In this document: piece by piece, positions 33,026 through 44,044 of the stretch | How the letters are laid out: each line of letters begins with the position of its first letter | Numbering within the stretch: the first letter of the stretch is position 1 | From: Gammaproteobacteria bacterium | GTDB lineage: Bacteria > Pseudomonadota > Gammaproteobacteria > HK1 | Direction: 5' to 3' | Assembly: GCA_021773795.1 (NCBI GenBank) | Contig: JAJFJT010000026.1 | Coordinates: 1 to 64,000 of the forward strand | Length of the DNA: 64,000 nt | Notes under the pieces: generated by a model | What the model was told of the DNA's origin: nothing | The model's database searches: none | Seen by the model: the letters and a program-made list of their open reading frames with translations, nothing else | Made by a program: the position numbers and the translations under genes

Positions 33026-34315
33026 TCACAGACGCCACAGGGTAATCCCTGCCGGGGTCTCTTCTCTGGGCAATACGCCCTTCACATCAATGACCACGCC
33101 ACCCTCATCACCCAGAAGCTCGGAGATCAAGGCCCAGCCACGCTGCAGATATTCTTTATGGGCAACCGCCAGAATGACGCATTGCGCTGGCTTGAGCGCA
33201 TCGAAGGTCAGCGGGGTAATGCCGTATTCCTCTTCCGCCTCGGCCACATCCGCCTGTGGGTCGTGCACCTGCACCGTCAGCGCGTAATCCTCCAGCTCGC
33301 GGATGATGTCGATGACCTTGGTATTGCGCAGATCCGGGACGTCTTCCTTGAAGGTCAGTCCCAGCACGGTGACGATATTGTCACGCACGGTCTCACCCCG
33401 ATGGATTAGCGCCTTCACTACCTGACCGGCCATAAAGGCCCCCATGCCATCGTTGATCCGCCGCCCCGCCAGGATGACCTGGGGGTTATAGCCGGTCATG
33501 GTGGCCTTGTGAGTAAGGTAATAGGGATCAACGCCGATGCAATGCCCGCCCACCAGCCCCGGCGTGAAGGGCAGAAAATTCCACTTGGTACCGGCCGCCG
33601 CCAGCACATCCCGGGTGTCGATATCGAGACGGTCAAAAATGAGACTGAGCTCATTCATCAGTGCGATGTTGAGATCGCGCTGGGTGTTCTCAATGACCTT
33701 GGCGGCCTCCGCCACCTTGATGGTGGCCGCCCGATGCACCCCGGCCGTAACCACCGAGCTATAGACCTCGGCGACGATTTCCAGAGTTTCCTCATCGAGG
33801 CCGGAAACGACTTTGGTGATGGTGGTAAAGCTGTGTTCTTTATCACCGGGGTTAATCCGCTCCGGGGAGTAACCCACACTAAAATCAATGCCACATTTCA
33901 GGCCGGAACTGCGTTCCAGCACTGGCACGCAGGATTCTTCGGTCACTCCGGGATAAACGGTGGATTCGAAGACCACGATATCGCCCTTCTTCAATTGCGA
34001 ACCCACCGTAGAGGCGGCTCCCAACAAGGGCATGAGATCGGGCCGTTTGGCATCATCAATAGGGGTCGGCACCGCGACTATGAAGAAATCCGCCTTGGGC
34101 AAATCCCGTGGATTGGCGGTAAACAGCACGTTAGTCGCCGCCAGTTCCTCCACGGTCACCTCGGCAGTGCGATCATGTCCCTTGTTCAGCTCCGCGACCC
34201 GCCCGATATTCATATCAAAGCCCACCGCAAAATCCTGGCGGCCAAAAGCCACCGCCACTGGCAAACCCACATAACCGAGTCCGATTACCGCAACTTTTCT
34301 TCCATGTGCCATCAA
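33026..34315 (-). CDS. UDP-N-acetylhexosamine dehydrogenase, TviB/WbpA type
   Basis: A 429-residue nucleotide-sugar dehydrogenase. It begins [18 protein letters not shown], and the catalytic Cys is in [19 protein letters not shown], the form typical of UDP-GlcNAc/UDP-GalNAc dehydrogenases such as TviB (Vi antigen) and WbpA. The C-terminal [18 protein letters not shown] agrees. It makes a UDP-N-acetylhexosaminuronate. Which epimer is oxidised cannot be decided from sequence. It overlaps the epimerase gene by 4 bp. Confidence 0.88.
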   Translation of the reverse strand: MMAHGRKVAVIGLGYVGLPVAVAFGRQDFAVGFDMNIGRVAELNKGHDRTAEVTVEELAATNVLFTANPRDLPKADFFIVAVPTPIDDAKRPDLMPLLGAASTVGSQLKKGDIVVFESTVYPGVTEESCVPVLERSSGLKCGIDFSVGYSPERINPGDKEHSFTTITKVVSGLDEETLEIVAEVYSSVVTAGVHRAATIKVAEAAKVIENTQRDLNIALMNELSLIFDRLDIDTRDVLAAAGTKWNFLPFTPGLVGGHCIGVDPYYLTHKATMTGYNPQVILAGRRINDGMGAFMAGQVVKALIHRGETVRDNIVTVLGLTFKEDVPDLRNTKVIDIIRELEDYALTVQVHDPQADVAEAEEEYGITPLTFDALKPAQCVILAVAHKEYLQRGWALISELLGDEGGVVIDVKGVLPREETPAGITLWRL

Positions 34316-35322
34316 TTCACCCCGTAATATTCTTTATACCAATCAACAAAATTCTGTATCCCCATCTCCACCGGCGTATTGGGTCGGTAGTCGAGATCAC
34401 GCACCAGATCCTCCACATCCGCCAGGGTGTCCGGCACATCCCCCAGTTGCAGCGGCAGCAGGTTGCGCTCGGCCTTCATGCCCAGGCACTCCTCCAGCAC
34501 GTTGATGTAGTGGTCCAGCTCCACCGCCGTCTGATTACCAATGTTATAGAGGCGATAGGGGGCACGGCTTGATGCGGCATCGGGATGATCCCCATTCCAT
34601 TCCTCATTGCATGGCGCCGGCCGATCCAGCACCCGTTTCACCCCTTCAACGATGTCATCCACGTAGGTGAAATCACGCCGGTGTTTACCGTAATTGAAGA
34701 CATCGATGGGCTTGCCCGCGAGGATGTTGCGGGTGAATAAAAACAGCGCCATATCGGGACGACCCCAGGGGCCATAAACGGTAAAGAAGCGTAATCCAGT
34801 GGTAGGGAGGTCATAGAGATGGCTGTAACTGTGGGCCATCAGCTCATTCGCCTTTTTGCTGGCAGCGTAGAACGACAAGGGGTGATCGACGTTGTGATGC
34901 ACTGAAAAGGGCTGGCGCGTATTGGCACCATACACCGAGCTGGTAGAGGCGTAGGTCAGATGCTCCACCTCATTGTGTCGGCAACCCTCCAGCACATGGG
35001 CAAATCCCACGATATTGGATTCCACATAGGCAAGCGGATTTTCCAGTGAATAACGCACCCCCGCCTGGGCCGCCAGATTCACTACCCGCTGTGGACGTTC
35101 GCTGGTAAAGAGTTTTGCCACACCAGCGCCGTCGACCAAATCCAGCTTCGCGAAGCGAAAATTGCCATAAGCCTGCAGGCGTGCCAATCGGGCCTTTTTC
35201 AGCTCCACATCGTAGTAGTCGCTGAGGCAGTCGAGGCCGATGACTTCATCCCCACGCTCAAGCAGACGCTCGCTCAGATTCGCGCCGATAAAACCCGCGG
35301 CGCCTGTAACCAGTATTTTCAT
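34312..35322 (-). CDS. UDP-glucuronate 4-epimerase-like protein
   Basis: A 336-residue extended short-chain dehydrogenase. The NAD motif is [11 protein letters not shown], the catalytic triad includes Ser in STSSVYG and Tyr-xxx-Lys in YAASKKAN, and [19 protein letters not shown] is typical of UDP-glucuronate 4-epimerases (CapI/WbpP-like group). It would supply UDP-galacturonate for an acidic polysaccharide. First gene of the three-gene operon; glycosyltransferases, flippase and polymerase are not in the window. Confidence 0.88.
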   Translation of the reverse strand: MKILVTGAAGFIGANLSERLLERGDEVIGLDCLSDYYDVELKKARLARLQAYGNFRFAKLDLVDGAGVAKLFTSERPQRVVNLAAQAGVRYSLENPLAYVESNIVGFAHVLEGCRHNEVEHLTYASTSSVYGANTRQPFSVHHNVDHPLSFYAASKKANELMAHSYSHLYDLPTTGLRFFTVYGPWGRPDMALFLFTRNILAGKPIDVFNYGKHRRDFTYVDDIVEGVKRVLDRPAPCNEEWNGDHPDAASSRAPYRLYNIGNQTAVELDHYINVLEECLGMKAERNLLPLQLGDVPDTLADVEDLVRDLDYRPNTPVEMGIQNFVDWYKEYYGVN

Positions 35323-35395
35323 TATTTTCCCTAGCCGTCGTTTGCTCGCATATCAGCGGCCGTTGGCCGCCAACCTTTAGGGTGTCCTTTAGACA

Positions 35396-37138
35396 TCATG
35401 CATCCATTCCCGCTAATCGCACCTCCAGTCCAGAAGCTCGCTCCACCCGTTGAGCAACGGCCTGCAATACCGCTTGTTCGCCAGCCCATATCTCAATCTC
35501 CTGCCGCGCCCGGGTACTAGCGGTGTAGAGCAACTCACGGCTCAACATCCGACTCCCTTCGGGAGGCAGCACCAGCACCACGCGCTCGAATTCCGAGCCC
35601 TGGCTTTGATGCACGGTCAGTGCATAGGCGGGATCATGGGCAGGCAGTAACGCCGGCGAAAAGCTGCGCACCGTGCCTTCGTCCGCCGCAAAGAAGGCAA
35701 AAAGCTCACCATCACGCTCCGGATCCGGCAGCACCACACCGGTTTCACCATTGAACAACTGCAGGCTGTAGTCATTGCGCCGAATCAGCAACGGCTGCCC
35801 CGCGTACCAGCGCCCACTGCCTAATATTTCTCCCCGCTGGCGCAGCACATGTTCGACACCCGTATTGATGTGATGGATGCCGGAGCGCCCTTCACGCACC
35901 GCACACAGCACCCGGAAGTGCTGCTGTGCAGCCAATACCTGCACCGCTTCGGCATCACCATTTATTGCACTCCAGGGTGCCGCCAGTTGCTGCAAACCCG
36001 TGCCATCCACACCGCTGGTGGCTAGCGGCCGCAAAGAAACGCCCGGGAATTGCTCGTCGTACAAAATCTCCAGCACCCGCCCACCGTCGCCGGCGTTGAT
36101 CGCCATAGCCAACTGACCAATCCCCTGGGACTCGGCAAAGCGTCGGCTTTTCCGCAAGCTCTGTACACAGGGCCTGAGTACCGCACCACTTTCGGCGGCG
36201 GTGCAGATATCCCCGAGCACCGTACCCACCTCTACCGAACTAAGCTGATCTTTATCGCCCAGCAAGATCAGGCGGGTGGTGGGGGCAATAGCATCCACCA
36301 ATGCCCGCATCATCGGCAAATCCACCATGGAGGCCTCATCCACCACGACCACATCTGCGGGGAGCGTATGACCAGCATAATAACGGGGCGTCTCCCCACT
36401 CCCATACCCCAGCAGGCGATGCAAGGTGCTGGCGCTTTCAGGCAAAGCATCTACACCTAGCCCCATCTTTTGTGCCCGTACCGCCTCGGCCAGACGCGCC
36501 GCCGCCTTGCCGGTGGGAGCCGCAAGCAAAGCGCTCCAGTTTTCTGCCGAAGCCTGCTCAGATAAAAGGGCGAGGATGCGGGCAACGGTATGGGTCTTGC
36601 CGGTGCCCGCCCCGCCGGAGATCACCGCCAGGGAATGGCGTACTGCCATAGCGGCGGCCGCACGCTGGCTGCCGGGTCCTCCTGCATCATCCGCAAACAA
36701 GCGCTCCAGCCCCTGTTCCAGCAGCGCCTCATCCACACCCGTCGGTTGCATCTGCACGCGCTGATGCAAGGCGCTGGCCAGCAGGCCTTCCTCCTGCCAG
36801 TAACGGGCGAGATAGAGACGGTCATCACCATCAAAAACCAGCGGGGCATGCGCTCCCGGTGCAGCCACCACCGACGAAGCCAATAGTGCCTCTCGCCAGT
36901 CGTCCAATAGTGGGGTTTTCAGATCGTAGCGCCTGTCCGCCAGCGCCTGCCCGGCACACGCGGATAGGCGCAGGCAGGTACTGCCACGACCCACAGCGGC
37001 ACTGGCAAGGCAAGCGCCCATAATAACGCCCGCACTTTGTGTGCCATCGAGTTCCGCCATAAAACGGGCAAAATGCCAGTCCAGTTGACGTATCTCGCCA
37101 GCGGCCATCAGCCGCCGTAATTCGGCCAGCAGGCTCAT
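35396..37138 (-). CDS. recD: Exodeoxyribonuclease V subunit RecD
   Basis: A 580-residue 5'-3' helicase subunit of RecBCD. Walker A is GGAGTGKTHTV, Walker B is VVVDEASMVD, and the C-terminal motif VHQSQGSEFERVVLVLP precedes LYTASTRAR. Length is close to E. coli RecD (608). Last gene of the recC-recB-recD set, but separated from recB by 165 bp that carry a REPIN. Confidence 0.93.
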   Translation of the reverse strand: MSLLAELRRLMAAGEIRQLDWHFARFMAELDGTQSAGVIMGACLASAAVGRGSTCLRLSACAGQALADRRYDLKTPLLDDWREALLASSVVAAPGAHAPLVFDGDDRLYLARYWQEEGLLASALHQRVQMQPTGVDEALLEQGLERLFADDAGGPGSQRAAAAMAVRHSLAVISGGAGTGKTHTVARILALLSEQASAENWSALLAAPTGKAAARLAEAVRAQKMGLGVDALPESASTLHRLLGYGSGETPRYYAGHTLPADVVVVDEASMVDLPMMRALVDAIAPTTRLILLGDKDQLSSVEVGTVLGDICTAAESGAVLRPCVQSLRKSRRFAESQGIGQLAMAINAGDGGRVLEILYDEQFPGVSLRPLATSGVDGTGLQQLAAPWSAINGDAEAVQVLAAQQHFRVLCAVREGRSGIHHINTGVEHVLRQRGEILGSGRWYAGQPLLIRRNDYSLQLFNGETGVVLPDPERDGELFAFFAADEGTVRSFSPALLPAHDPAYALTVHQSQGSEFERVVLVLPPEGSRMLSRELLYTASTRARQEIEIWAGEQAVLQAVAQRVERASGLEVRLAGMDA

Positions 37139-37185
37139 GATCTGTCTCCGACACAGAGGCCCTCAAGAAATATCCATCTAGTTAC

Positions 37186-37251
37186 GTAGGGCGGACCATG
37201 TCCGCCATTGCTATGGCGTGGCGAGGCTGAGGCGGACATGGTCCGCCCTAC
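37186..37251. repeat. REPIN between recB and recD
   Basis: GTAG-GGCGGACCATGTCCGCC (37186-37206) and inverted GGCGGACATGGTCCGCC-CTAC (37231-37251), 24 bp apart. The pair would fold into a large stem in the recB-recD message and could reduce recD expression or protect recB mRNA. Confidence 0.85.
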
Positions 37252-37303
37252 AGCAAACGTAGCCCGTTGCCACGCGGATCGAGTGAAAGCAATTCTGCTC
37301 ATA

Positions 37304-40300
37304 CTATTCCCCCGCAAAAAGCCCATCCAGGGCCTCGATGAAGGCACGCTCCGGGCGGTCAAAATAGACCCCGCCAGCGGCTCCGAGAGCCGGTTCCATG
37401 CCACGCAAGAAGAGATAGTAAACGCCACCAAAATGGCTGTTGTAATCGTAGTCGGCAATGCGCGTCGCCAAGTGGCGATGCAGGGCAACCGCGTAGATAA
37501 GGTACTGCAATTCGTAGTGGTGGGCCGCCATGGCCTCTGTCAGCGCCACCGCATCGTAGGCCTCAGGGGTATCGCCCAGATGGTTGGATTTGTAGTCCGC
37601 CAGGTAATAGCGGCCCTGATATTCAAACACCAGGTCGATATATCCCTTCATCATTCCCATGATTTCGTGAAAATGATAGTGGTGGCTGCCCGGCGCCCGA
37701 TAGCGCTGCAGCACGGCATTCAGATCTGTGGCTTTAAGGCCCAACACCGGAAACCAGAAGCTGAGTTCCGCACATTTTTGGCTGGCTTCGATATCACCTA
37801 AACGAAGAGTCCCGGCGGGATCCAGCGGGGTATCCAGAAGGTTGGTGATGAGGGTCTCTACCGCACCTGCACAGGCCGGGTCGAATCCCTCCCGATGGAG
37901 CTCTGACAGTATCGCCTCACGCAGCACCGATCCGTGCGCATTGGGAAAATCGAGCCGCTCCAACAAGCCGTGCAACAAATTGCCGGCATGAGCTCCTTTG
38001 GGTAGTGCATGGGAACCCACCACCTGTTCGACACCCGTGCCGGGAGGCTCTGCAACCGCTTCCCGCTCATAGTCCAGGACATCTTCCCCCGGCTCCTGAG
38101 CGGAGGCGAGTGAACTATAGCTCACCACCCGCCAGCCAGGGGCTACCGGCCCCGAAAAATGCCGCGCCCTGGGCGAGCGATCTACCATACCGGTATCCGC
38201 AGCAAGCACACAGGCCTCAGGGAGTGGGCCAATCTGTGCGCCAGACTCCAGACACCGGTTGATCTGCGCACGTATGCCATCGTCATCCAGTTGACCGATA
38301 GCACTGCCTTCGTTGGCATCGGATTCGGCCGGGTGGAGCAAAGTAGCTAATGCAGAGTGTTCTGCACCGTTGATTTTACCCCAGCCGATATAGCACAGAT
38401 GGGCCGCGCGGGTCAGGGCCACGTAGCACAGGCGCACCGCCTCGGCACGCGCCTCACGCCCCATCCGCTTGATATGCTCCGAACGTTGGTCAGAGCCAAG
38501 ATCCGCGCTATGAACACCATCCGCATCATGAAAAAGTACGGTGTCACCTTTCTCTTCATCGCGGCCATCCCAGAGAAAGGGCAGAAAGACAATGGGGTAC
38601 TGCAGACCCTTGCTGCGATGCACGGTCAATACCTGCACCCGCCGGGCATCACTCTCCAGGCGCAATTGCTGTTCGTCCTGCTCACCGTTAGGATTTGCAC
38701 GCGCCTGCTGGTACCAGCGCAACAGGGTCTCCGGCCCCGCCTGATCTTTATCGGCCTGCTGCAGGAGCTCTGCAAGATGCAGCAGATTGGTCAGACGACG
38801 TTCGCCATCCGCATGCCCTAAAAGCCGCCCGGGAATGCCCTGTTCCCACAGCAACCGGTAGAGCATGGGGATAAAACCCCGTTCACACCAATGGCGGTGA
38901 TGGCGCTGAAAACATTGCACCCAGCGCACCCGTACTGCGGGGTCCTCATGAAAGGCGAGCAGTTGCTGGCCGTCAATCCCCATCAAAGCTGTACCAAGGG
39001 CAGCGGCAATACGTCGTGCATCACCCGGTTCGGCCAGCGCTGCCAACAGCCAATGTAAGTCTGCCGCCTCATCACTCTCGTAGACGCTGCTGCGGCTGCT
39101 GTACACGCTGGCAACCCCTGTCGCCATCAGATGACGACACAGCAAGGCCGCCTCATCGTTGGTACGCACCAACACTGCCATATCTGCAGGTTGCAGGGCA
39201 TCTTCACCAATCAGTGCCTCGCCCTGGGCCGCGAGTGTCAGCAGACGTGCAATTTCCGCGGCACAGGCCGCCGCGAGACTCTCCCTGGCCATATTTTTGG
39301 GAATGATCTTTTGCTTTTCGCCCCGCTCCAGCAGCCAGAATTGCAAGGGAGCCGGCTGCTTTCCAACCAGGCGTAGCGGCCTTTCATCCGTCTGTCCGGC
39401 GGCCTCTACCGGGTGATACTGAATGCTGTCGACATACAGGAAGGGGTTTGGAACTTCGCCAAACAAACGATTAAGGCCCCCCACCAGCGCCGAGCTGGCA
39501 CGCCAATTGGTTGCCATACTGAAGGAAGCCGCCTGTGAACCCACCATCGTGCGGGCACGAAAGTAGGTGAATACATCCGCCCCCCGAAAACCGTAGATCG
39601 CCTGTTTGGGATCACCCACCAGAAACAGGCCCGTTTCCGCTGGCCCCACCCAGAGGGCATGGAAGATATCCCACTGCAGCGGGTCGGTGTCCTGAAACTC
39701 ATCAATGAGCGCCACCGGGAAGCGGCTGCGAAGTTGTGTACCGATGTGTGAGCCGGCGGGCCCGGTGACCGCACGCTGCACCTCGGCCAACAGATCGTCA
39801 AAATTCCACTCCTGCGCCTGTAATCGGCGCCGCTCACCCTCTTCCTGAAACCACACCATGGCTTCAGCCAATAGTCCGGCACGACGCCCCTGCAACCAGG
39901 CCTCACTGGCTTGCACATAATTCCCACAGAGATCAAAAAACGGGTGTTCCGGGGGTCCGTTGCCCTTTTTCGCCGCCGCCGGTTTAACCGAGTTCTGCAG
40001 ACGCTCAGTGGTGAAGAGTCCAATGTCGGCAGGCAAAATAGCCGTGGAGATAGGCACAGCAAAAAGCTCATCCAAAGCACTGGTCGCCGCCTCCAACTTA
40101 TCCGCCCGATAGGTCTTCACGTTCCGCGCAAGATAAGGATCGTTTTCCAGCACCTCCAGCAACTCCGGGCGATGCACCACCCAGTCCGCACATAATTGCG
40201 TGTGCAAGCCCTGCACCTGCGCCGCCGTGGTTGCAAGCTCACTGGCTGTCGGCACCCCCAACAGCCTCAGGCCGGGAAAGCGTGCCAGCTTTTTCACCTC

Positions 40301-40861
40301 ATTCAACAGCGCTTCAGGATGGTTCCAACAAGGGTAGATCCAGCTAAATTCTTCCACCGGGGCGTATTGGATACGGCGACGCCAGAAGTCCTCGATAAGC
40401 GTGTGTTGCAGCGCCACCTCATCCTTTCCCAGGCTGCTGTGCAGGTCGACACCACACTCGAAGGCGTGATCACGCAGCACCCGGTGACAAAAGCCGTGAA
40501 TGGTGTACACCGCCGCCTCATCCAGCCGGATGATGGCATCACGCACCCGCTCAAGTGCCTCTGGTTTATCCGGCAGACGGGTCATCAACTCCGCCATGAA
40601 GACATCCTGTCCGCCAGCATCACCCTCCAGAGCAGCCTGGGCTGCCAGTAAGGCCTGATGCAAGCGCCCGCGCAGTTCCTGGGTCGCGGCCTCGGTAAAG
40701 GTCACCGCCAGGATCTCACTCACATCCCGCCGTTCCTCCAGCAACAAACGCAGGTAGAGGGCGACTATGGCGTAGGTCTTGCCGGTGCCGGCACTGGCCT
40801 CAATGAGGCTGACGCCGCGCAGTGGTACCTCGAACAGCTCAAGTTTGCGTAGCGTGCTCAT
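37304..40861 (-). CDS. recB: Exodeoxyribonuclease V subunit RecB
   Basis: A 1185-residue helicase-nuclease. Walker A is ASAGTGKTYAIV (residues 22-33), UvrD-like motifs include DEFQDTDPLQW and LTVHRSKGLQYPIVFLPFLW, and the C-terminal nuclease domain has GYIDLVFEYQGRYYLADYKS, with the metal-binding Asp residues and DYK. It works with RecC and RecD to process double-strand ends and load RecA at Chi. It overlaps recC by 4 bp. Confidence 0.95.
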   Translation of the reverse strand: MSTLRKLELFEVPLRGVSLIEASAGTGKTYAIVALYLRLLLEERRDVSEILAVTFTEAATQELRGRLHQALLAAQAALEGDAGGQDVFMAELMTRLPDKPEALERVRDAIIRLDEAAVYTIHGFCHRVLRDHAFECGVDLHSSLGKDEVALQHTLIEDFWRRRIQYAPVEEFSWIYPCWNHPEALLNEVKKLARFPGLRLLGVPTASELATTAAQVQGLHTQLCADWVVHRPELLEVLENDPYLARNVKTYRADKLEAATSALDELFAVPISTAILPADIGLFTTERLQNSVKPAAAKKGNGPPEHPFFDLCGNYVQASEAWLQGRRAGLLAEAMVWFQEEGERRRLQAQEWNFDDLLAEVQRAVTGPAGSHIGTQLRSRFPVALIDEFQDTDPLQWDIFHALWVGPAETGLFLVGDPKQAIYGFRGADVFTYFRARTMVGSQAASFSMATNWRASSALVGGLNRLFGEVPNPFLYVDSIQYHPVEAAGQTDERPLRLVGKQPAPLQFWLLERGEKQKIIPKNMARESLAAACAAEIARLLTLAAQGEALIGEDALQPADMAVLVRTNDEAALLCRHLMATGVASVYSSRSSVYESDEAADLHWLLAALAEPGDARRIAAALGTALMGIDGQQLLAFHEDPAVRVRWVQCFQRHHRHWCERGFIPMLYRLLWEQGIPGRLLGHADGERRLTNLLHLAELLQQADKDQAGPETLLRWYQQARANPNGEQDEQQLRLESDARRVQVLTVHRSKGLQYPIVFLPFLWDGRDEEKGDTVLFHDADGVHSADLGSDQRSEHIKRMGREARAEAVRLCYVALTRAAHLCYIGWGKINGAEHSALATLLHPAESDANEGSAIGQLDDDGIRAQINRCLESGAQIGPLPEACVLAADTGMVDRSPRARHFSGPVAPGWRVVSYSSLASAQEPGEDVLDYEREAVAEPPGTGVEQVVGSHALPKGAHAGNLLHGLLERLDFPNAHGSVLREAILSELHREGFDPACAGAVETLITNLLDTPLDPAGTLRLGDIEASQKCAELSFWFPVLGLKATDLNAVLQRYRAPGSHHYHFHEIMGMMKGYIDLVFEYQGRYYLADYKSNHLGDTPEAYDAVALTEAMAAHHYELQYLIYAVALHRHLATRIADYDYNSHFGGVYYLFLRGMEPALGAAGGVYFDRPERAFIEALDGLFAGE

Positions 40862-43800
40862 CGGCTCACCCTGGTGATGCTGGCGATGAGTGGTTCGTAG
40901 ATGATTTCAGCCAGACTACGAAACTCTGCTCCCAGGGGTTCCGATCGGCGAAAGACGCTGCGGTATTCAGGCCTTTTTCCCTCTTGATCGCGCCAGATCT
41001 TAAGCGCCTTTTTCATCGCCGCACCCTCATCCCCATCCTTTGCCATAGCCTCCGCATAGGCCCAGGCGCTATCGGGAAAAAAGGGCAGTGGCTCAGACTG
41101 ACCGCGGTGATACAACTCAATCAGGGTTGCAAGCTGGGTGCGCACATCGGCCACCTCCGGCCCGAGCGCCAGCTGCTTGTCCAGGGCGATGTGCAGACTG
41201 CTCATGGGGGAACCAACAGCATGAAGTGCAAGATGCGGAAGCCAGAGGGCAATGCGATCCCTGCCCTTCAGCTTGGCGCCGCGATAACGCGTGCAACCCG
41301 CTGCGCTCAGGCCGTGAATATCGCCATGCAGCAGTGCATCATTGATAAGCAGCTCAACCTCACGCTGTGGTAAAGCAGGCTCCATGCGCGGCCGGATTTG
41401 CTCGGCCATTACCGATACTTCCGTCAACAGACTTTCTAGCCAGGGAGCAGCGACCGTGCCGGACGGCAACAAACCGCTGCCATGGGCCCACTGGCACAAG
41501 GCAGCGGGCGATTCACCCGTAAGCGCCTGATCCAGCAAGGCATTGCGCAAGCCATAACGTTCCAGCGGATCCAGGCTAAAGGTTTCAGCTTCAGCAAGGC
41601 CTAAATCATCTTCCCAATAGCCAATGCCGAGGCGGTTTTTAAGAAAGACACGCACCGGGTTAGAGAAAAAGCCCACCAACTCGTCCAGGGCAACACGGTT
41701 ATCCGGCCGCTCCGCTGACGCCAGTGCGGTTATCAGCATGGGAGCGAGGTCGCCCACCTGAGCCGGGGCCGGTGGCATCCATTCGTTCGCGTAACTAAAC
41801 CGCGTTGAGTCCTGCGCTCGGAAATAATCACTGCTAAAGGGCTGCAAGGGATGGCGGGTGACCACACTCGCCGCGTCCTCACCCCAGGCTCGTTGTACAT
41901 AATCCTGTAATTCACTCACCGGCGCCGCCGGCATGATCGGCGAATCATCCCGGGGGCTCGCCCCCACATAGCTGATATAAAAAACATCCCGTGCCGATAG
42001 CAGCGCTTCGAGGAACAGATAACGATCCAGATCCCGCTCAACGCGATCGCCTCGACGACGTTGCCGGGCCATAAGGTCAAAGCTCGGACGCGGGTGATGG
42101 CGTGGAAAGGCGCCCTCGTTCATGCCTATCAGACAGACCACACGAAAAGGAACACAACGCATGGGCACCAGACCGCAAAAAGTAACCCGTCCGCCAGGAA
42201 ATCGCTGTTGGGCCAACGCCCCTTTAAGTTGAAGCTCCAGGGCATCCGTGATGACCCGGCATTCCATCGTCTCGGAAAATTCTGCCGTACTCGCCCTTTC
42301 TACAATCTCGCCCATGCTGGCCAGCACCATTTGCAGGGCGGCAGCTTCCTCATCACCCTCGGTTGCCAGGAAATCTGTCACCAGTTCCCGCAATAGCCGA
42401 GCCCAGGCTTCCAGGCTGTGTTTACGGCGCAGGCGCTGACGCCAACGCACGATGTCCTCAATAAAACCCGCCAGTATCCCCAAGCTCTCCGCCTCACGGC
42501 CACTGATGGCCGCGCAGGGGGTGACGCCATGGAAGGGCCGGCTGTCAGTGGGTATGGCATAGCCCAGCAGAAGTCGCCGCAAGCCATGCTGCCAGGTGTG
42601 CGTTGCCGCCACCGGCATGCCCAGTTCCGCGCGGGCATCCTCATCCAGACCCCAGCGAATGCCGCTATCCCGGCAGGCGCTACGCAGCCTTTCCAGGGCC
42701 TCGGCATCCAGCTGGTAACGACGTGCTACCAGGGGGTTCTCCAGCAATTCCAGCAGCTCCGGCGCACTCATGCGCCCCTCGCCCAGGCCCAGCAAACGCA
42801 ACAGGCAATCGCTGATTCGGGTAGCCGTGGCAGCCGGAACATCCGCAAGCTCCCAGGGAATGTGGCGCGCGCGGGGAACGGCTTCAAAAACTGCCTCGAT
42901 GCAGGGAGCGTAGGCGGCAATATCCGGGGTCATCACCACGATGTCCTGGGGCCCAAAATCCGGCTCCTCGGCAAACAGGGCGAGCAGTTGATCGTGCAGC
43001 ACTTGAATCTCGCGCATGGGGCCGTGACAACGGTGTATCTGCAGCGAGCGATCACCCTTGGCAAGCCCACTCACGTCGGCGATCGTGGTGGGGTCCTCCA
43101 GCTGATAGATCCCACGCTGGATCTGCGCCAGACAATGCGTTCCTGCAGGCTGCTCATCCAGAACCTGTTCCTCGCAGGGGTATTCATGTAATTGTTCGAG
43201 CAGATCGCGCGCCGGACCACCCATGGAGGCCAGCAAAGGATTACCGGTGGAAAAGTAGGCTTGGGCATCCGCCTTCCCCGCCTGCCGCCACTGCGACTGC
43301 AAGCGCCCGATGCGTTTCGGATCGGTGATATCCCCCCAGTAGACCTGACTGGGATTGAGCACATAGGCATGCACCTCGATGCGCTCCGCCAGCAGCGCTA
43401 GCACCTCCAGATACATGGGCGGCAAACCGGCCAAGCCAAAAACCGAGAGGCGCGCTGGTAACGCTGCCACATCTACCGTTCCCGCCTGCCACCGGGCTTT
43501 GAATTCGAGAAATGCTCCGGTGCGATGCAAAGATGACTCACTCTCACGCAGTGCACGCCACAACCTGGCCTGCCAGTGCCCGTCCTTGCCCGCATCCCAA
43601 CTGCTGATCAACTCGGGCCGATGGATGAGGTAACGGTCATAGCTATCGGCAATCAGTCCGGCGAGCTGAAAGCGTCGTTGCTGGGTAGGGGTCGAGCCGA
43701 GAAAATCCCGCAGTGAGCCGAATTCGCTCTGTTTGATAAGCCTTGGCAACAGGCCCATGACACGCCAGCGCAACACCTCACGTCCACACGGGGAGTGCTC

Positions 43801-44040
43801 GGGCAATGTAGGCAACTGGCCACGGAACAAGCGCCACACGAAAGAAGCCGGCAGCGGAAACTCGATATTCGCGGCGATCCCCTGCCCGGCCGCGAGCCGC
43901 TGGTATAGCCAACGCGCCATCCCCGGGCTCTGCACCACCACAGTCTCCGGCACCAGCGGCCCGGCCGCCGGCCCGGCCAGCGTGCACCCCAGTTCTCCAG
44001 CCAGACATTCAAGGCGGTTGCTGTGATAAAGGTGAAGCAT
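40858..44040 (-). CDS. recC: Exodeoxyribonuclease V subunit RecC
   Basis: A 1060-residue Chi-recognition subunit with an inactivated helicase/nuclease fold. N-terminal LVPETVVVQSPGMARWL and the later VTFCGLVPMRCVPFRVVCLIGMNEGAFPR are typical, as is QLQRR-type spacing in the central domain. First gene of the recC-recB-recD unit. Its start codon is only 5 bp from a family-2 element, so that element is the whole leader and may hold or displace its promoter. Confidence 0.93.
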   Translation of the reverse strand: MLHLYHSNRLECLAGELGCTLAGPAAGPLVPETVVVQSPGMARWLYQRLAAGQGIAANIEFPLPASFVWRLFRGQLPTLPEHSPCGREVLRWRVMGLLPRLIKQSEFGSLRDFLGSTPTQQRRFQLAGLIADSYDRYLIHRPELISSWDAGKDGHWQARLWRALRESESSLHRTGAFLEFKARWQAGTVDVAALPARLSVFGLAGLPPMYLEVLALLAERIEVHAYVLNPSQVYWGDITDPKRIGRLQSQWRQAGKADAQAYFSTGNPLLASMGGPARDLLEQLHEYPCEEQVLDEQPAGTHCLAQIQRGIYQLEDPTTIADVSGLAKGDRSLQIHRCHGPMREIQVLHDQLLALFAEEPDFGPQDIVVMTPDIAAYAPCIEAVFEAVPRARHIPWELADVPAATATRISDCLLRLLGLGEGRMSAPELLELLENPLVARRYQLDAEALERLRSACRDSGIRWGLDEDARAELGMPVAATHTWQHGLRRLLLGYAIPTDSRPFHGVTPCAAISGREAESLGILAGFIEDIVRWRQRLRRKHSLEAWARLLRELVTDFLATEGDEEAAALQMVLASMGEIVERASTAEFSETMECRVITDALELQLKGALAQQRFPGGRVTFCGLVPMRCVPFRVVCLIGMNEGAFPRHHPRPSFDLMARQRRRGDRVERDLDRYLFLEALLSARDVFYISYVGASPRDDSPIMPAAPVSELQDYVQRAWGEDAASVVTRHPLQPFSSDYFRAQDSTRFSYANEWMPPAPAQVGDLAPMLITALASAERPDNRVALDELVGFFSNPVRVFLKNRLGIGYWEDDLGLAEAETFSLDPLERYGLRNALLDQALTGESPAALCQWAHGSGLLPSGTVAAPWLESLLTEVSVMAEQIRPRMEPALPQREVELLINDALLHGDIHGLSAAGCTRYRGAKLKGRDRIALWLPHLALHAVGSPMSSLHIALDKQLALGPEVADVRTQLATLIELYHRGQSEPLPFFPDSAWAYAEAMAKDGDEGAAMKKALKIWRDQEGKRPEYRSVFRRSEPLGAEFRSLAEIIYEPLIASITRVSR

Positions 44041-44044
44041 CCTA

